Of a stretch of 64,000 nucleotides of DNA, positions 1 to 10,600 are shown one piece after another. A program made the translations under genes and the position numbers. The notes below the pieces were generated by a model, which saw only the letters and a program-made list of their open reading frames with translations, was not told the origin of the DNA and made no database searches. This stretch comes from Cinnamomum chago. Lineage: Eukaryota > Streptophyta > Magnoliopsida > Laurales > Lauraceae. Each line of letters opens with the position of its first letter. Position 1 is the stretch's first letter. The DNA is taken from contig CP142452.1 in the NCBI GenBank assembly GCA_038049695.1, positions 80,402,501 through 80,466,500 of the forward strand. Direction: 5' to 3'.

Positions 1-667
1 CTTGAAGGTGAAATGTAGGAGATGGAGATGAGGTTGAAATCAGGAAGAGGTGGAGGTTTATGTAGGAATCGGTAGGCACTGCAACACGTGATTAAGACAT
101 GTTAATTAATGTTGCTTTGGGTTTTTTTAGTCAATTAAGAATGTATTAAGCGATGGGAAGATGAAGGCGCGTGAAACGCGAGATTCGACTTAGAAGAAGA
201 AACAATGCAAAAATACTAACAAGTACGCGTAGAGGCAAAGAAATAACCACGTTGTGAGTTTTTTTTTATTTTTTTATGTTGTGTGTAAAACGCACGTGTA
301 ACAGGTGTTGGAGGGTTGGGTTGGGGAACCCTCCATCTCTTGGCCACGCTGTTAAAAAGTATTTGTTTACGGATGAAATGATCTTTGAAGGATATTAAAA
401 GTGACAGCCTCATGGGGCAATCCACATTTGAACGTGTGTGTGTATGAAAGTCAACAATGTAGGTTGGGTGTTTGGATCTACGCTGAATTGTAGTAAAGTG
501 AGGTGAGCATTAAATCAAGAGAAAATAAAATATAAGAGGTTATGATTGTCTTTTACTTTTAGTGGCTTGATGGAAAAAAAATTTAAACTTTTTTTTGTAT
601 AAAAATAAAGGTTTTTTTTTTTTTTTTTAGTGGAGCAGGGAGATTGCTTTTTGACTTAAAAGCCCTT

Positions 668-793
668 GAGAATGAGAGAATTTTGAATTTATGTAATTTT
701 GATATAACCGCTTGTCTTATGTTGTTTGGGTAAAAAGAGAATGAGAGAATTTTGAATTTATATACTTTTTATATAACCACTTGTCTTATATCG
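668..793. repeat. tandem duplication, ~55-bp unit
   Basis: About 668-722 and 737-792 share GAGAATGAGAGAATTTTGAA and then ATATAACC(G/A)CTTGTCTTAT, with a period of about 69 bp and several differences. The context is non-genic and T-rich. The rest of 1-1,200 shows nothing recognisable beyond poly(T) runs. Confidence 0.75.
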
Positions 794-1213
794 TATGAGT
801 AATAGAGGTTTTACCTCAGTATACTTCAATTGGCTCTCATCTTTTCTCATCTCCTCAATCACAATATCACAAGTGTTGGAAGTTTCTGATTAAGGTCTTC
901 TAGACGATGGTCCAATATAGTAGGGAATCCACTATGGGTTGCAATTTTGGGCCCTTGTCGGCCCAAGTCCAACACCACCTTTAAGGCCAGGATTTGTATG
1001 GGTCCCAAGAAAATACCACTCCAATATAAAATAACTAATCAAATACTTCCCTTATTGGCTGCATCTTAAATTAAAAACTATAACATCTCACAATTTTTAT
1101 TTTATCCAAGATCGCTCTTCAAGAGTAGTTAAGGAGAAACACTTGAATTGAGAAGAAAACCCATGGGAGTACTGTTATATTGTTGAAAATCTCTCATCCA
1201 TATATATATATAT

Positions 1214-1363
1214 GATAAATATTTAATTGAGGGATTCCCTCACCATGTGTGGTGAGGAACTCCCTTTTTTGGGAAGGTTTCAAGTACAAAAAGCTTTTGT
1301 ACTTGGAGAGAGTACATCACTTTGTACTTGAAACCTCCCAAAAAAGAGAGTCCCTCACTTGAA

Positions 1364-1369
<6 letters not shown>
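1214..1369. mobile_element. foldback element between (TA)n tracts
   Basis: A long imperfect hairpin. The outer ends pair through TTGAGGGATTCCC and (inverted) GTGAGGGACTCTC. The inner arms (about 1261-1292 and 1321-1349) pair almost perfectly through TTTTTTGGGA(A)GGTTTCAAG. (TA)n tracts lie on both sides (1199-1213 and 1370-1402). There is no coding capacity. Confidence 0.6.
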
Positions 1370-1405
<36 letters not shown>

Positions 1406-1410
<5 letters not shown>

Positions 1411-1549
1411 AGGGAAGTCATGTGTTTGGTCCATTTGGATGGACTAAAGGTGGGTCTCACAAGCATGATGGACTAAAGGTTGGTCTCACAAGCATGAGCC
1501 TACGAACTTTTTTCCTAAGCTTGAGTTTAGGAGAGCCTTGCTCATATAT
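1406..1549. repeat. dispersed repeat, copy 1
   Basis: This stretch (GTCATGTGTTTGGTCCATTT and following) recurs at about 41885-42000 with about 80 percent similarity by eye. It ends in GAGTTTAGGAGAGCCTTGCTC next to another TA tract. Within it, the string GATGGACTAAAGGT is duplicated. Confidence 0.6.
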
Positions 1550-2147
1550 ATATATGCAAGTACTCCACGGTCCTACCCATCTTATATGATGCCATGTTTT
1601 GGCTGGACATATTTCTTAGACATGCTGGCTTGGTGATTGTTCTGAAGGAATTATGTTGAGGCCAATATGAAGTGTTGGAGATAAGTGGAATATACATGGC
1701 AGAATTCATACGTGTAAAATATGGTATCAAATCTCTAAACTCATCAAAAGAGATGGAACAGTTGACATGAGTCCTATAAATCAAGATGCAACTCAATATG
1801 AGATGCTTTTTCCATAGTGGAGAATGCTTCTTTGCTTATTGGCATGCAACCAAGTACTAGAAGAAGGAACCTCTTGACTAAATCATGGGATCTCCTGAAA
1901 TGGATTTATTGAAGGATAACTTGGCTAAAGCTTATCTTTCTAACCTTGGCTAACTTTATTGTGCATACTTTCCTTCTCTTCACGGGTTTCCTACAATAGG
2001 GAATCATCAATATTGTACGCAATCCCTGCGATCAGGGAGTCAATCACTATCCTGTACAGCTATATATACTACCAAAACACTGCAGAGCAAATCATGTTTT
2101 CCGTTTGAAATTATGATAATATTTTAAATAGAGTTTCATATATATAT
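1550..2147. other. intergenic stretch without recognised feature
   Basis: About 600 bp of ordinary-looking non-coding DNA between two element-rich segments. Only short interrupted frames. Confidence 0.5.
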
Positions 2148-2283
2148 GGGAGGGGATCCCATAGGCTGCAGCCTATGGTATCCCAGGCTGCAGCCTGTGT
2201 CACACGTGTGGGCGAGAGCCCTGGGCTCTCGCACGTGTGGCTGCAGCCTGGGATACCATAGGCTGCAGCCTGTGGGATCCCAC

Positions 2284-2286
<3 letters not shown>
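2148..2286. mobile_element. 139-bp near-palindromic foldback in a (TA)n tract
   Basis: The outer 48 bp of each end are inverted copies with three mismatches, centred on GGCTGCAGCCTATGGTATCC. The inner part also pairs (CACACGTG, GAGAGCCC), so nearly the whole unit is one hairpin. TA repeats abut both ends (to 2147, and 2287-2332). It shares the GCTGCAGC core with the element at 2334 and the foldback at 60584. Confidence 0.85.

Positions 2287-2332
<46 letters not shown>
2287..2332. repeat. (TA)n microsatellite
   Basis: About 46 bp of uninterrupted TA. It separates the foldback at 2148 from the element starting at 2334. Confidence 0.95.
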
Positions 2333-2333
<1 letters not shown>

Positions 2334-2337
<4 letters not shown>

Positions 2338-3766
2338 ACTGCTCACACAGGCTGCAGCATTTCTTGATCAATCTCAAAGATATTAAACTACATTAACAAA
2401 AGGTTGGCATAACTTTCACCCCACACTCAATTCACTTCTGCTGCTCGTCCTTCCTTAATTCACAAGAGTCTTGATGTGCACCTTGATGTGCACCTTCTCT
2501 GCATAAAGTCTTGATCGCACCTTCTCTACATTGCAGTGATTGAGGCAATAGACATTCAACATAAGATAAGATAAGGAGGGAAATGTTTGACAAAAAAAAA
2601 AAACTAAAACATTTTGTGGCAGAGGGACTACCCTGTACATAACATGAAATCACTGGAATAAGAAAACTAAGATATATCAAGATGGAATAGAATAAAAAAT
2701 CCATCCACAGCGAACAGTTTATTCCTTCACTCCCCACCCACCCAAAAACTACAAAACTCTCACAGGTATTTCAACCCACTAAATCCTTGGCCAAGAACCA
2801 AATTTTCCTATGACCAGACCCGCATTCCACTAACCCCCAAAACATGTCTCTGCCATCTTCAATCCAATCAACAAAATAGAATTCATCATGTATTCCAAGG
2901 CTTGAATATCATAAGCAACCCATATATCGTCCACGCCCAAAACTGATACAAAGATTGGTGATTGACAGCCGGCAGAGAGAAGCTCGACGAGAGAGGGAGA
3001 CTGCAGCGAAAGAGGCGTCGCACGAAAACAGCAGCCAGAGAAGCGTCCGGGAGAAATATGCCATGCGGAGATTGGAGCGCAGGCTCCGTCGATGGAGATC
3101 CGGCAGTCGATTGGAGCGCAGGCTCAATCGAAGTCGATTTCTCTGTTGTGGGAGTCAAGATATGATCCCATCAACTGTTGAAGCCACAAACTCCTTTTGT
3201 AAGGTCTGGTGTTAATCTCATTCCCTCCTCATCTACCCATTATATCATTCAAACCACCCAGAAACTCTAACAGATCGGAAAAAAAAACTCAGTCCCATCC
3301 GCTGCATCAACTGCAAGAAGGGTAGTCGAGAGGGAGAGAGGTGATGAGACGATGGGTGAGGTTTTTTTTTTTTTTTTTTATCGATTAGGTTAGAAAGAAA
3401 GAGGAGGGAAAGGCTTCCAAAATGGGCGGGCTTCCAAAAGATCTTGGGTCCACTCGTTTAAACCACACGGTTGAGGAGAGCGGCTGGTGGTCGTCAATGC
3501 CGGTCGTCGTCGTCGAGAGGGAGAGGCGAGTTCACCGTCAGCCGATTCGATGAGAGAAAGGGAGAGAGACGAGAGACCGAGGAGAGGTTTTCAGAAATGG
3601 GAAATGACAAATGAGAAATGGGGATAGGCTTTCAGAAAGAGCGGGCCAAAGCAGAATTTCGTTACTGTTGCAATTCAAACTTCGTCAAGCATCACCGTTG
3701 GGCCGTTGGGGTCACACACGCTCCAGCTTGCAATAAGAAACGCTGCAGCCTATGTGAGCAATTCTC
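2334..3766. mobile_element. 1.43-kb non-autonomous element with GCTGCAGC inverted ends
   Basis: The left end reads GAGAACTGCTCACACAGG and the right end, inverted, GAGAATTGCTCACATAGG; both continue CTGCAGC(A/G)TTTCTT. TA or TAT lies at both outer borders. The interior is unusually GC-rich at about 2960-3180, with a repeated GATTGGAGCGCAGGCTC, and purine-rich at about 3330-3600. The interior does not resemble any transposase I know. Confidence 0.65.
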
Positions 3767-3926
3767 TATGGGCACGTTTGGTAAACGGTGAAGAATCCTA
3801 TATTTAGAGGATTCTCTCCATCTCCAAAGAAAGCCACAATCCTCAAGTAGAATTCCCAATGAAAGTTTCATGTTTGGATGGAGGGAGGATTCTTATAAGT
3901 TGTAGAATGTATGATCCAATTGATGT

Positions 3927-4450
3927 TTATACAAATATCTCAAGATAAAGTAAGGATCAACGGTTGAAATTTGGTCACCTTACCGTGTTTGACCGTCCAG
4001 AACTAATGACCGGATTTGATCTTGATCGTGGACCCCACATAAACCCATAAATAAGAAAAAACGGACTGTTTTCAATAATAGTTTGCACAGTTTTGCCTTC
4101 ACTGTCACTTATCGTCAATGACCCTCACGGTTTTGCAAATATCTCAACATCTAAGATGAATCAACGGCTGAAATTTTGGGACATAGCCGTTATGGACCTT
4201 CTTAACATAATTAACGGTTCAGATCTTGATTTTGGGGCCCACAGGAACCAGAAAATTGAAAACAAGGGATTGTGTTTAATCCCGTTTTTTAGCCCACTGC
4301 ATCACAGAATAAGGCATTTTAACGGTTTGGACGATTTTGCAAATATCTCAAGATCTAAAATGAATCAACGGCTGAAATTTTGGGAGATAGCCGTTTTGGA
4401 CCTTCTTAACAATTTTATCGGTTCAGATCTTGATTGTGGGGCCCAAAAAA
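3927..4450. repeat. three diverged tandem units of ~200 bp
   Basis: Units start near 3927, 4131 and 4331. Each contains AAATATCTCAA(G/C)AT, then ATCAACGG(C/T)TGAAATTT and a GATCTTGAT...GG(G/A)CCC end. Units two and three are the closest pair. Frames that cross them simply reflect the repeat. Confidence 0.8.
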
Positions 4451-4602
4451 ACCAAAAAAACGCAAAAACCGGTCTGCCCTCTATTAACGTCCAAAGGTAC
4501 TGTAGCTCCGCAAATCCTCTCTTCTGCGGATTCCATGAATCCGATGGGGGGGGGGTCCGACTCTACAAATAATCAAAAGGGAGGATTTCTGAAACAAAAA
4601 GT

Positions 4603-4729
4603 CTACTTGGACAAACTTTTTGGCCAGAATTTTGGCCAACCCATATGGTTTCCATTGAATATCATAGTGATATTCAATGGAAACCATATGGGTTGGCCAA
4701 AATTCTGGCCAAAAAGTTTGTCCAAGTAG
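4603..4729. repeat. perfect 62-bp inverted repeat with 3-nt loop
   Basis: Arms 4603-4664 and 4668-4729 are exact reverse complements, separated by TAG. Pairing continues imperfectly outside (GGATTTCTGAAA against GGATTTCAGAAA). A transcript from either strand would form a 62-bp perfect stem. It lies inside the Harbinger-like element. Confidence 0.97.
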
Positions 4730-4849
4730 CATTACTCTTTCTGAAATCCATCCTCTTCAAATCCATGCCATTCCAAACATGGAAATCCGCGCGATTGTGG
4801 ATTTTGGGCGAGGAATCCTTGGCGAAGACCATTGCCAAACATGCCCTAT

Positions 4850-5505
4850 ATGTATATCCCACTAAGGTTTATGTGATTTGTAAATAATCCTCTGTGGTTT
4901 TAGTATTTGTAAATAGGCCCCTACCTTTTTCATTTTAATACCTGTCATATCACCAAAATCAGTATTTCTAATGAAAATGGATAATGATCATGAGATTTGT
5001 GTTGAACTTTTATAAAAATGATAACTTTGCCCTTATATAAATTAAACAAAAATGAATATGTTATTATTTACCAAAACAATATTATTGTATCTCGACTCCC
5101 AACCGTCTCTCTCAATAACTTTTTAATGTACATGAAGCCTAATCATGGATTTGATCAATTGTAACTAATTATAAGCACATGTGTTAATTGTCATTATGGT
5201 CGATTTGGATTTGATGAAATAGGCCCTCAATTGATAAAAACAGATTTACATATGATTATTATCTCCTACTAAATGTAATTATTAATATTACAAGTTTTAG
5301 AGAAAACTAAATCAAACTTTTGAATTTAAACATATAAGGATAAAGAGATGGGCAAATGTGTCATTTCACTTAAAAACTCTTGATGGTTGGTTAGCTACTG
5401 ATTTTGAGGACATGAAATGTATTAAAATAAGAAGGCAATGGCCTATTTGTAAAAACTAAAACCATAGGAGCCTATTTACAAATCTTAAAAACCTTAGGGT
5501 ATATG
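4850..5505. mobile_element. long-TIR element, ~660 bp
   Basis: About 70 bp at each end are imperfect inverted repeats. The left contains CTAAGGTTTATGTGATTTG and AAATAGGCCCCTACC; the right, inverted, CTAAGGTTTTTAAGATTTG and AAATAGGCCATTGCC. The target duplication is unclear. Long inverted ends suggest a Mutator-like or foldback element. Confidence 0.6.
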
Positions 5506-7174
5506 CAAAAATCTCTTTAAAATATTTACCAACTTCTTTGGAATGCGACTAATGCAAAAGAATGAGAATCTTCCAAATATTGCTTCAAATTCTTTGGTAT
5601 GTTAATTTGCATCCAACCAAATTCTTTGGAATGTCTTCTTGCTTATTGGCTTTCAATCAAGCTCTCTGGAAGCAGATGAAGGTGTAGGATTAATCTACTG
5701 TAATTGTCAAGCCCATTCATGTATGACAGCTAAAACCTTCTATAGGAATTGTGCTTCTAAAGCTTACACAACTGAGGTAAGCCTTGGACGTGATCAGGGC
5801 ACACGAGTGAAGATGCAAAATGGATAAATGACAAAACCATAATTACAGAACCCAACTTTTAATCTGAGTGCACACCAATTACTCCATTAGCAAAATGGAA
5901 ACCATCATAGTAAGAGTACATGTTTGGATTACCACAACTTTTGTTAATGGGTAGATGACAAAAAATGGTCTAGATGATACGCCCATGGCTTGATAGGTCA
6001 AATTAACAGTCCAGACCACATGGCTATGGTTGTGGCCCAATCAACCACCAGATTGACTAATCGACTTCATATTCACCTTCTTTTGTCTTCCTATGTATTT
6101 CTTTAGCTAGAGAGCCCAGCCCACCCAACTGTTTTTCCACTTGAGTTGTAGATGTGAACAAGAAAGATGTAAAAAACAAAAAAACAAAAAAAAAAGGGAG
6201 AAAGGATTTTTCCAGATTAATCCCTCTTAAACTCAGATTCCACAAGATAATGACAAAAGTCCCCAAAATGTAATGTTAGTAGAGTCTGATGACTTTGGTA
6301 ATTTTTCTTAATCCCATGATATCATGGGGGCGGCAATGATTTCATCCGTAACAACCCCATCTAAGATTGATTATTGATTATGAACTTACTCATCATCATA
6401 CTGGTGTACGCAATTCACTGTAAAATCAATCAGATGAGAACTGCCATGTCTTACCGCTGTGGTAAACTAGTAAACAGCGATGTTTAACTAAACCATAGGC
6501 CCTAGATAAATAGCATCACTTTTGGACCTGTACTCCGAATTTCATGGACCTTGGAACCCTACCTGCTAAAATAGCACCATCTGTTGGAAAAGTTTAAACT
6601 TGCAGAAAAACTTCTTTAACTGAAACAAAAGAGAAGATTCTTATTAACATTATGATGCATCTACAGCTAAAAGAGAATCGAAATAACACATTAAAAATGC
6701 TCTGTTACTCCCAATGTGAAGACCACCTTAATCTTTCTCACGGAGAGCTTGAGGCCATGGGATGACTGCATGCTTCTGAGTTGATGATTTCAGCTAATCT
6801 ATCCTTGCAAACAGCAATGCAGCCGCCGGTTCCGGCCATCTAATGCTCCGCAGCAGACAGCTAGAACACACAAGAAATCGGGGTGGGAAGAACTCTATGG
6901 CCCAGTTGAGGGGTGTCTGGCTGAACGAGAAGTACCATTCAGTGAAGGACCAATTAGAGAAGAATATGATTGTTGTCCCTCCCATAAAGTATAATCCATT
7001 TTTTTTTTAATCTTGATTGGATTAACATGAATGAATCTAGAAAATATCATCTTCGTCATCATCAGCATCTTACCCTTACACCATCAATCATCATCACCAT
7101 TCTAAACCTACTGTGACGCTTCTAACTACTTTCTTTTCAGCACATATGGGTCAACCCCTTCTCTTATCCAGTGC

Positions 7175-7175
<1 letters not shown>
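5506..7175. other. intergenic region 3' of the PRAF-type gene
   Basis: About 1.7 kb without a convincing gene. A short duplication around AATTCTTTGGAATG (about 5570-5635) is visible, as is the GC-richer stretch 6800-6980. The open frames here are short and match nothing I recognise. Confidence 0.5.

Positions 7176-7243
<68 letters not shown>
7176..7243 (+). repeat. (GA)n microsatellite, about 68 bp
   Basis: An uninterrupted run of GA dinucleotides lies about 300 bp beyond the stop codon of the PRAF-type gene, at or just past its expected 3' end. On the gene's strand it is a (TC)n tract. It is probably highly polymorphic in length. Confidence 0.9.
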
Positions 7244-7247
<4 letters not shown>

Positions 7248-7537
7248 TGGAGATGCATTTGCTTATGAATTTACAGGGCAGCTACTCTGGACAAAAAAAC
7301 CAGCTACCAAGAATTTACATTGGTCACCCTGAACCCCACTCTACTTCCAGCACTCAAAAAAGGAAAAATGGAAACCCAAAAAGATGAAAATAAAAAATAA
7401 TTCAAGTAAAACACAATCATACCTGCCACCTTTTCGTTTAAAGCAGCCCCCTCCCTCCCTTATGGGTTATAAGATGAAAGCCGCATAAATTAGTAGCTTC
7501 CGCATGATCAAGGCATGAACCTCCAAAGACTTACAAT

Positions 7538-7691
7538 CTATGACGCATTGCTTCCCTGTAAATGAGCTGCATCTTCATTTCCACCTCCAACACTAGACTT
7601 GTCAACCATGCGGACGTTATACTGCTCATACACCCTTGCTCTGTTCTCTGCCCACCACTGTTCTGCTTGTTTCTCGCTGAACCGCTTCCGG
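7538..7691 (-). CDS. PRAF-type gene, coding exon 9 (end of BRX, stop)
   Basis: Completes the split serine codon and encodes [19 protein letters not shown] and the YEQYNVR end of the BRX domain. A short variable tail follows, with the TAG stop at 7538-7540. The acceptor AG is at 7693-7692. The 3' UTR should lie just below 7538; no clear AATAAA on this strand was seen there. Confidence 0.94.
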
Positions 7692-10600
7692 CTGCATTCA
7701 GATATTGATTGGGTTAAGGAAAATACTTTGCAAAATAAGGCAGCGACAATAGGGTAGGTATTAAAGGGCATTGTGCCTTCAACCATGCAAACAATAGATT
7801 AATTAATTGTGAAACTGTCAGATTTCTTGTCAGGCTTCAGGAATCAGGACTCTCTTGGATGCTGACAGGTGCAGAGCATATGGAGAGAAATAGATGGAAG
7901 TCATTGTTTAAAACTCGACAAGACTTGACGTTAAAAACAATTGTTTAGCGTGGCCAAAATTACAGTCATGGAGTTATTAAAAAAATTCTAGAAGCCAACA
8001 CTGCTATTGAAGCTGAAAATAAACAAAATGTTTGCTCGCCTTACATCACCATTTCCCTTTCTAAATACTGATCAACCCTTTTGGCAGCTAAATAGGCAGC
8101 TACACAAAAGAACATGGCGTATTCCGGCCTGGCAGGGGTGGAACTCAAATGAAAAATAGGTTAATTTACTCATTACATGGGTCTGAGCATGCGCACTACA
8201 CACGGGCAACAGAAGTCCATTTCCCCCCTTCCTGTCTAGTTATCTCATTATGCATGTACATCTTATGGTGGACCCACCTAATCTTTTTAGACCAGACCTC
8301 GCAGTGGGGCCACCTTTTTTCAGAATGCGAGTGGCACAGCACACATGATGCCATCAGTGGGTAGTCTCCAGCTAAGCATGCATGTGCCCCTTGCAAACTC
8401 TACTGATATAAGACGATGAACCAGATAGGCATGAGGAGCTTTAAAATACCTGAAGCGGACTCTCTTGAGATCTTTGACACCCCCAGCTAAAGCTGTAAGT
8501 GTGATGTATACTCCTGCCTCATCTTGCTCAACCCATTCAGTCTCATGATTGGGTTCTGCATCTGTCACTCTGGCCCCATTTCTTGTTGCTACTTCTGAAT
8601 GAACTGGTCTATTATGGCTTGCACTACGGTTTCCATTGGTAGTAGGCCCGTTAGCAACTGGTATGCTGTTCGATCCGTTTGAATCTGGGTCCAAAGAAGT
8701 CACTGGACTGCTCAAGCGATCATAAGTTGGAGCAGAAATATCACTAGAAGCAGAACTGGCACTGAAAGATGTCATGGAAGGAGGTTTGTTGTTGCGTGCT
8801 GCTCCTACTGGTAGCCTTTCAGCCATGTCCTTCAACTATTTCAAGTAAATATGATAGAATGCAGTGTCAGAAAAAAAAAGGAATGCATTTGAAGAAAAGG
8901 CAAGAGGATGCATGCAGCTGAAAAAAAGAAAGAAAAGACACTGCAATTGTGTTTGATGACCGAACGGCACATTAAAGGGAGTTATAAGGCATGTAGCACG
9001 AGTGGTCCATTGGCCGCTGACAAATACAAGAGGGGTTTGAGAAATTGGCATCTACCAGAAATTAGCTGACTTATATATGGGAAATATTCATATGCATACA
9101 GCCCTGGTAAGGGCAACATAGTGGAGGTGACTTTATGATCCATCCGAACCATCCACAAACACGGGAGTACGGGACCCTTGAATTATACTGGATACATCGT
9201 GTTTTCGCCGATCCTATTGGACTTGATTATTGGATCGAGGGCCAATTTTTTTTCTTTAATATAAAGTTATTAAACTTGTGAGCCACGGATGAAGGGGTTA
9301 GAGGCATGGGCTTGACCCCAAACTTGATATCCAGGCCCATCCAAGATGTCTCTTTCCATTCCCCCCAGTCTAGTGATCAGTGGGGCCCCATGTGAGCCCC
9401 ATTGAGCTGTCCCTCAACATGACGTATGCGTATACACACACACTCCCCCCGGTCCCGAGATCAGTGGGTTTGGGATTGACCCAAACCCGAGGGACATGTG
9501 AAATTCAAGTGAGCGTGTGTGGGCAACTGGTGATTAACCCTTTCATTCACATGAACTCTTTCTTTTTCTCCTGTCACTCATTCAACTTAACAAGTTAACA
9601 CAAATCAGATTTATACAGTCCCACTGCTCAAAGAGAAAAAAGAAATAAAATCTGTTTGGCGAGGAATATATTTACAATCTCATCAGTGAAAGAAACTAAG
9701 AAAATACATTCCTGTTCAATATAATGCAACCAATGGATGTTATTGCAAAAACTCAATCAACTTAAAAATCCTCAAACCATCTTACTTGTGCAGTGAGTGA
9801 CTTGATCACTTCTTTTGCTGCTTTGCACTTTGCAGTTTCTTCCCCTGCATATGCCATGGCCTCTTTCAACTGTTTAGTCGTTCTTTCCAACTCAACTTCT
9901 TGAAGTTGTGCTTTACGGGTGAGATTTTCCACCTACAAAATAAGGTCATGAGCCCTAAGATACAAAGACTATGGATTCTCATATATGTAGTCAGACTAGG
10001 AAAACGAGGGATGAATTTGCTTTTAAATATAAGCCACACTCGTTATAAGAAAAAAAAGAAGCCACAGTTTAGAAATACAATAAACCTTACAGTCTCCAGG
10101 ATACTTCTAAGAAATACACAAGTGCCCCGTTTTAGATTAAGAAACTAGTCTAATTATCTTGGTCCCGTAAAAGGGCCCCATTCCATAGATATAGTAGGTA
10201 TGCAATTTCTTTCTACTTCTGAATTGTACGAAAAAAACTCCATTTCAATACAGATGTAGCTATGTTATTAAAGATACCCAAGAAAAAAGGTAAATACAAA
10301 AGATTCCATAAACATTTCTTCTTCATTTATAAACTTTGCCAAGAAAGAAGCCACCCCATTAGCACTTCTATATGAACAAAGGTTACTAACATTAATTAAC
10401 TTCTTAACCTTATGCAATACGACACTAGTCTCCCAGGCATCCCTCTGTCTGTACTTCCATCACACCCTAATAGATAAGGCCTTCAGAAAAACCCAATTCA
10501 ATAAGATACATTGCTGATGGTTTTGGATCTACATTTCACACCTCACAATTGGGAAATAGATAGAGTCAGTTTTGGATTCATGGAATCATTTAATTATCAT

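Larger units (their letters stand above)
3770..4846. mobile_element. Harbinger/Tourist-like non-autonomous element
   Basis: 1,077 bp with ends GGGCACGTTTGGTAA and (inverted) GGGCATGTTTGGCAA, flanked by TAT on both sides. A 3-bp duplication and GGG...GTTTGG ends suit the PIF/Harbinger superfamily, but this is inference. The interior holds three diverged ~200-bp tandem units and a perfect palindrome at 4603-4729. Confidence 0.6.

Noticed and set aside
2111..2377. Frames on both strands across 2146-2377
   Set aside because: They translate the foldback and the (TA)n tract (runs of alternating Tyr and Ile); not genes.
4093..4572. 159-residue plus-strand frame
   Set aside because: It runs across two ~200-bp tandem units of a transposon, so the internal repeat in the protein merely reflects the DNA repeat.
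4484..4887. Several overlapping frames on both strands
   Set aside because: They are produced by the perfect palindrome at 4603-4729, which reads alike on both strands.
6794..6985. 63-residue minus-strand frame downstream of the PRAF-type gene
   Set aside because: No family recognised, no splice context fitting the gene, and the BRX tail already ends at 7538.
7175..7387. 70-residue frame starting with an Arg-Glu run
   Set aside because: The Arg-Glu run is the (GA)n microsatellite and the rest has no recognisable domain.
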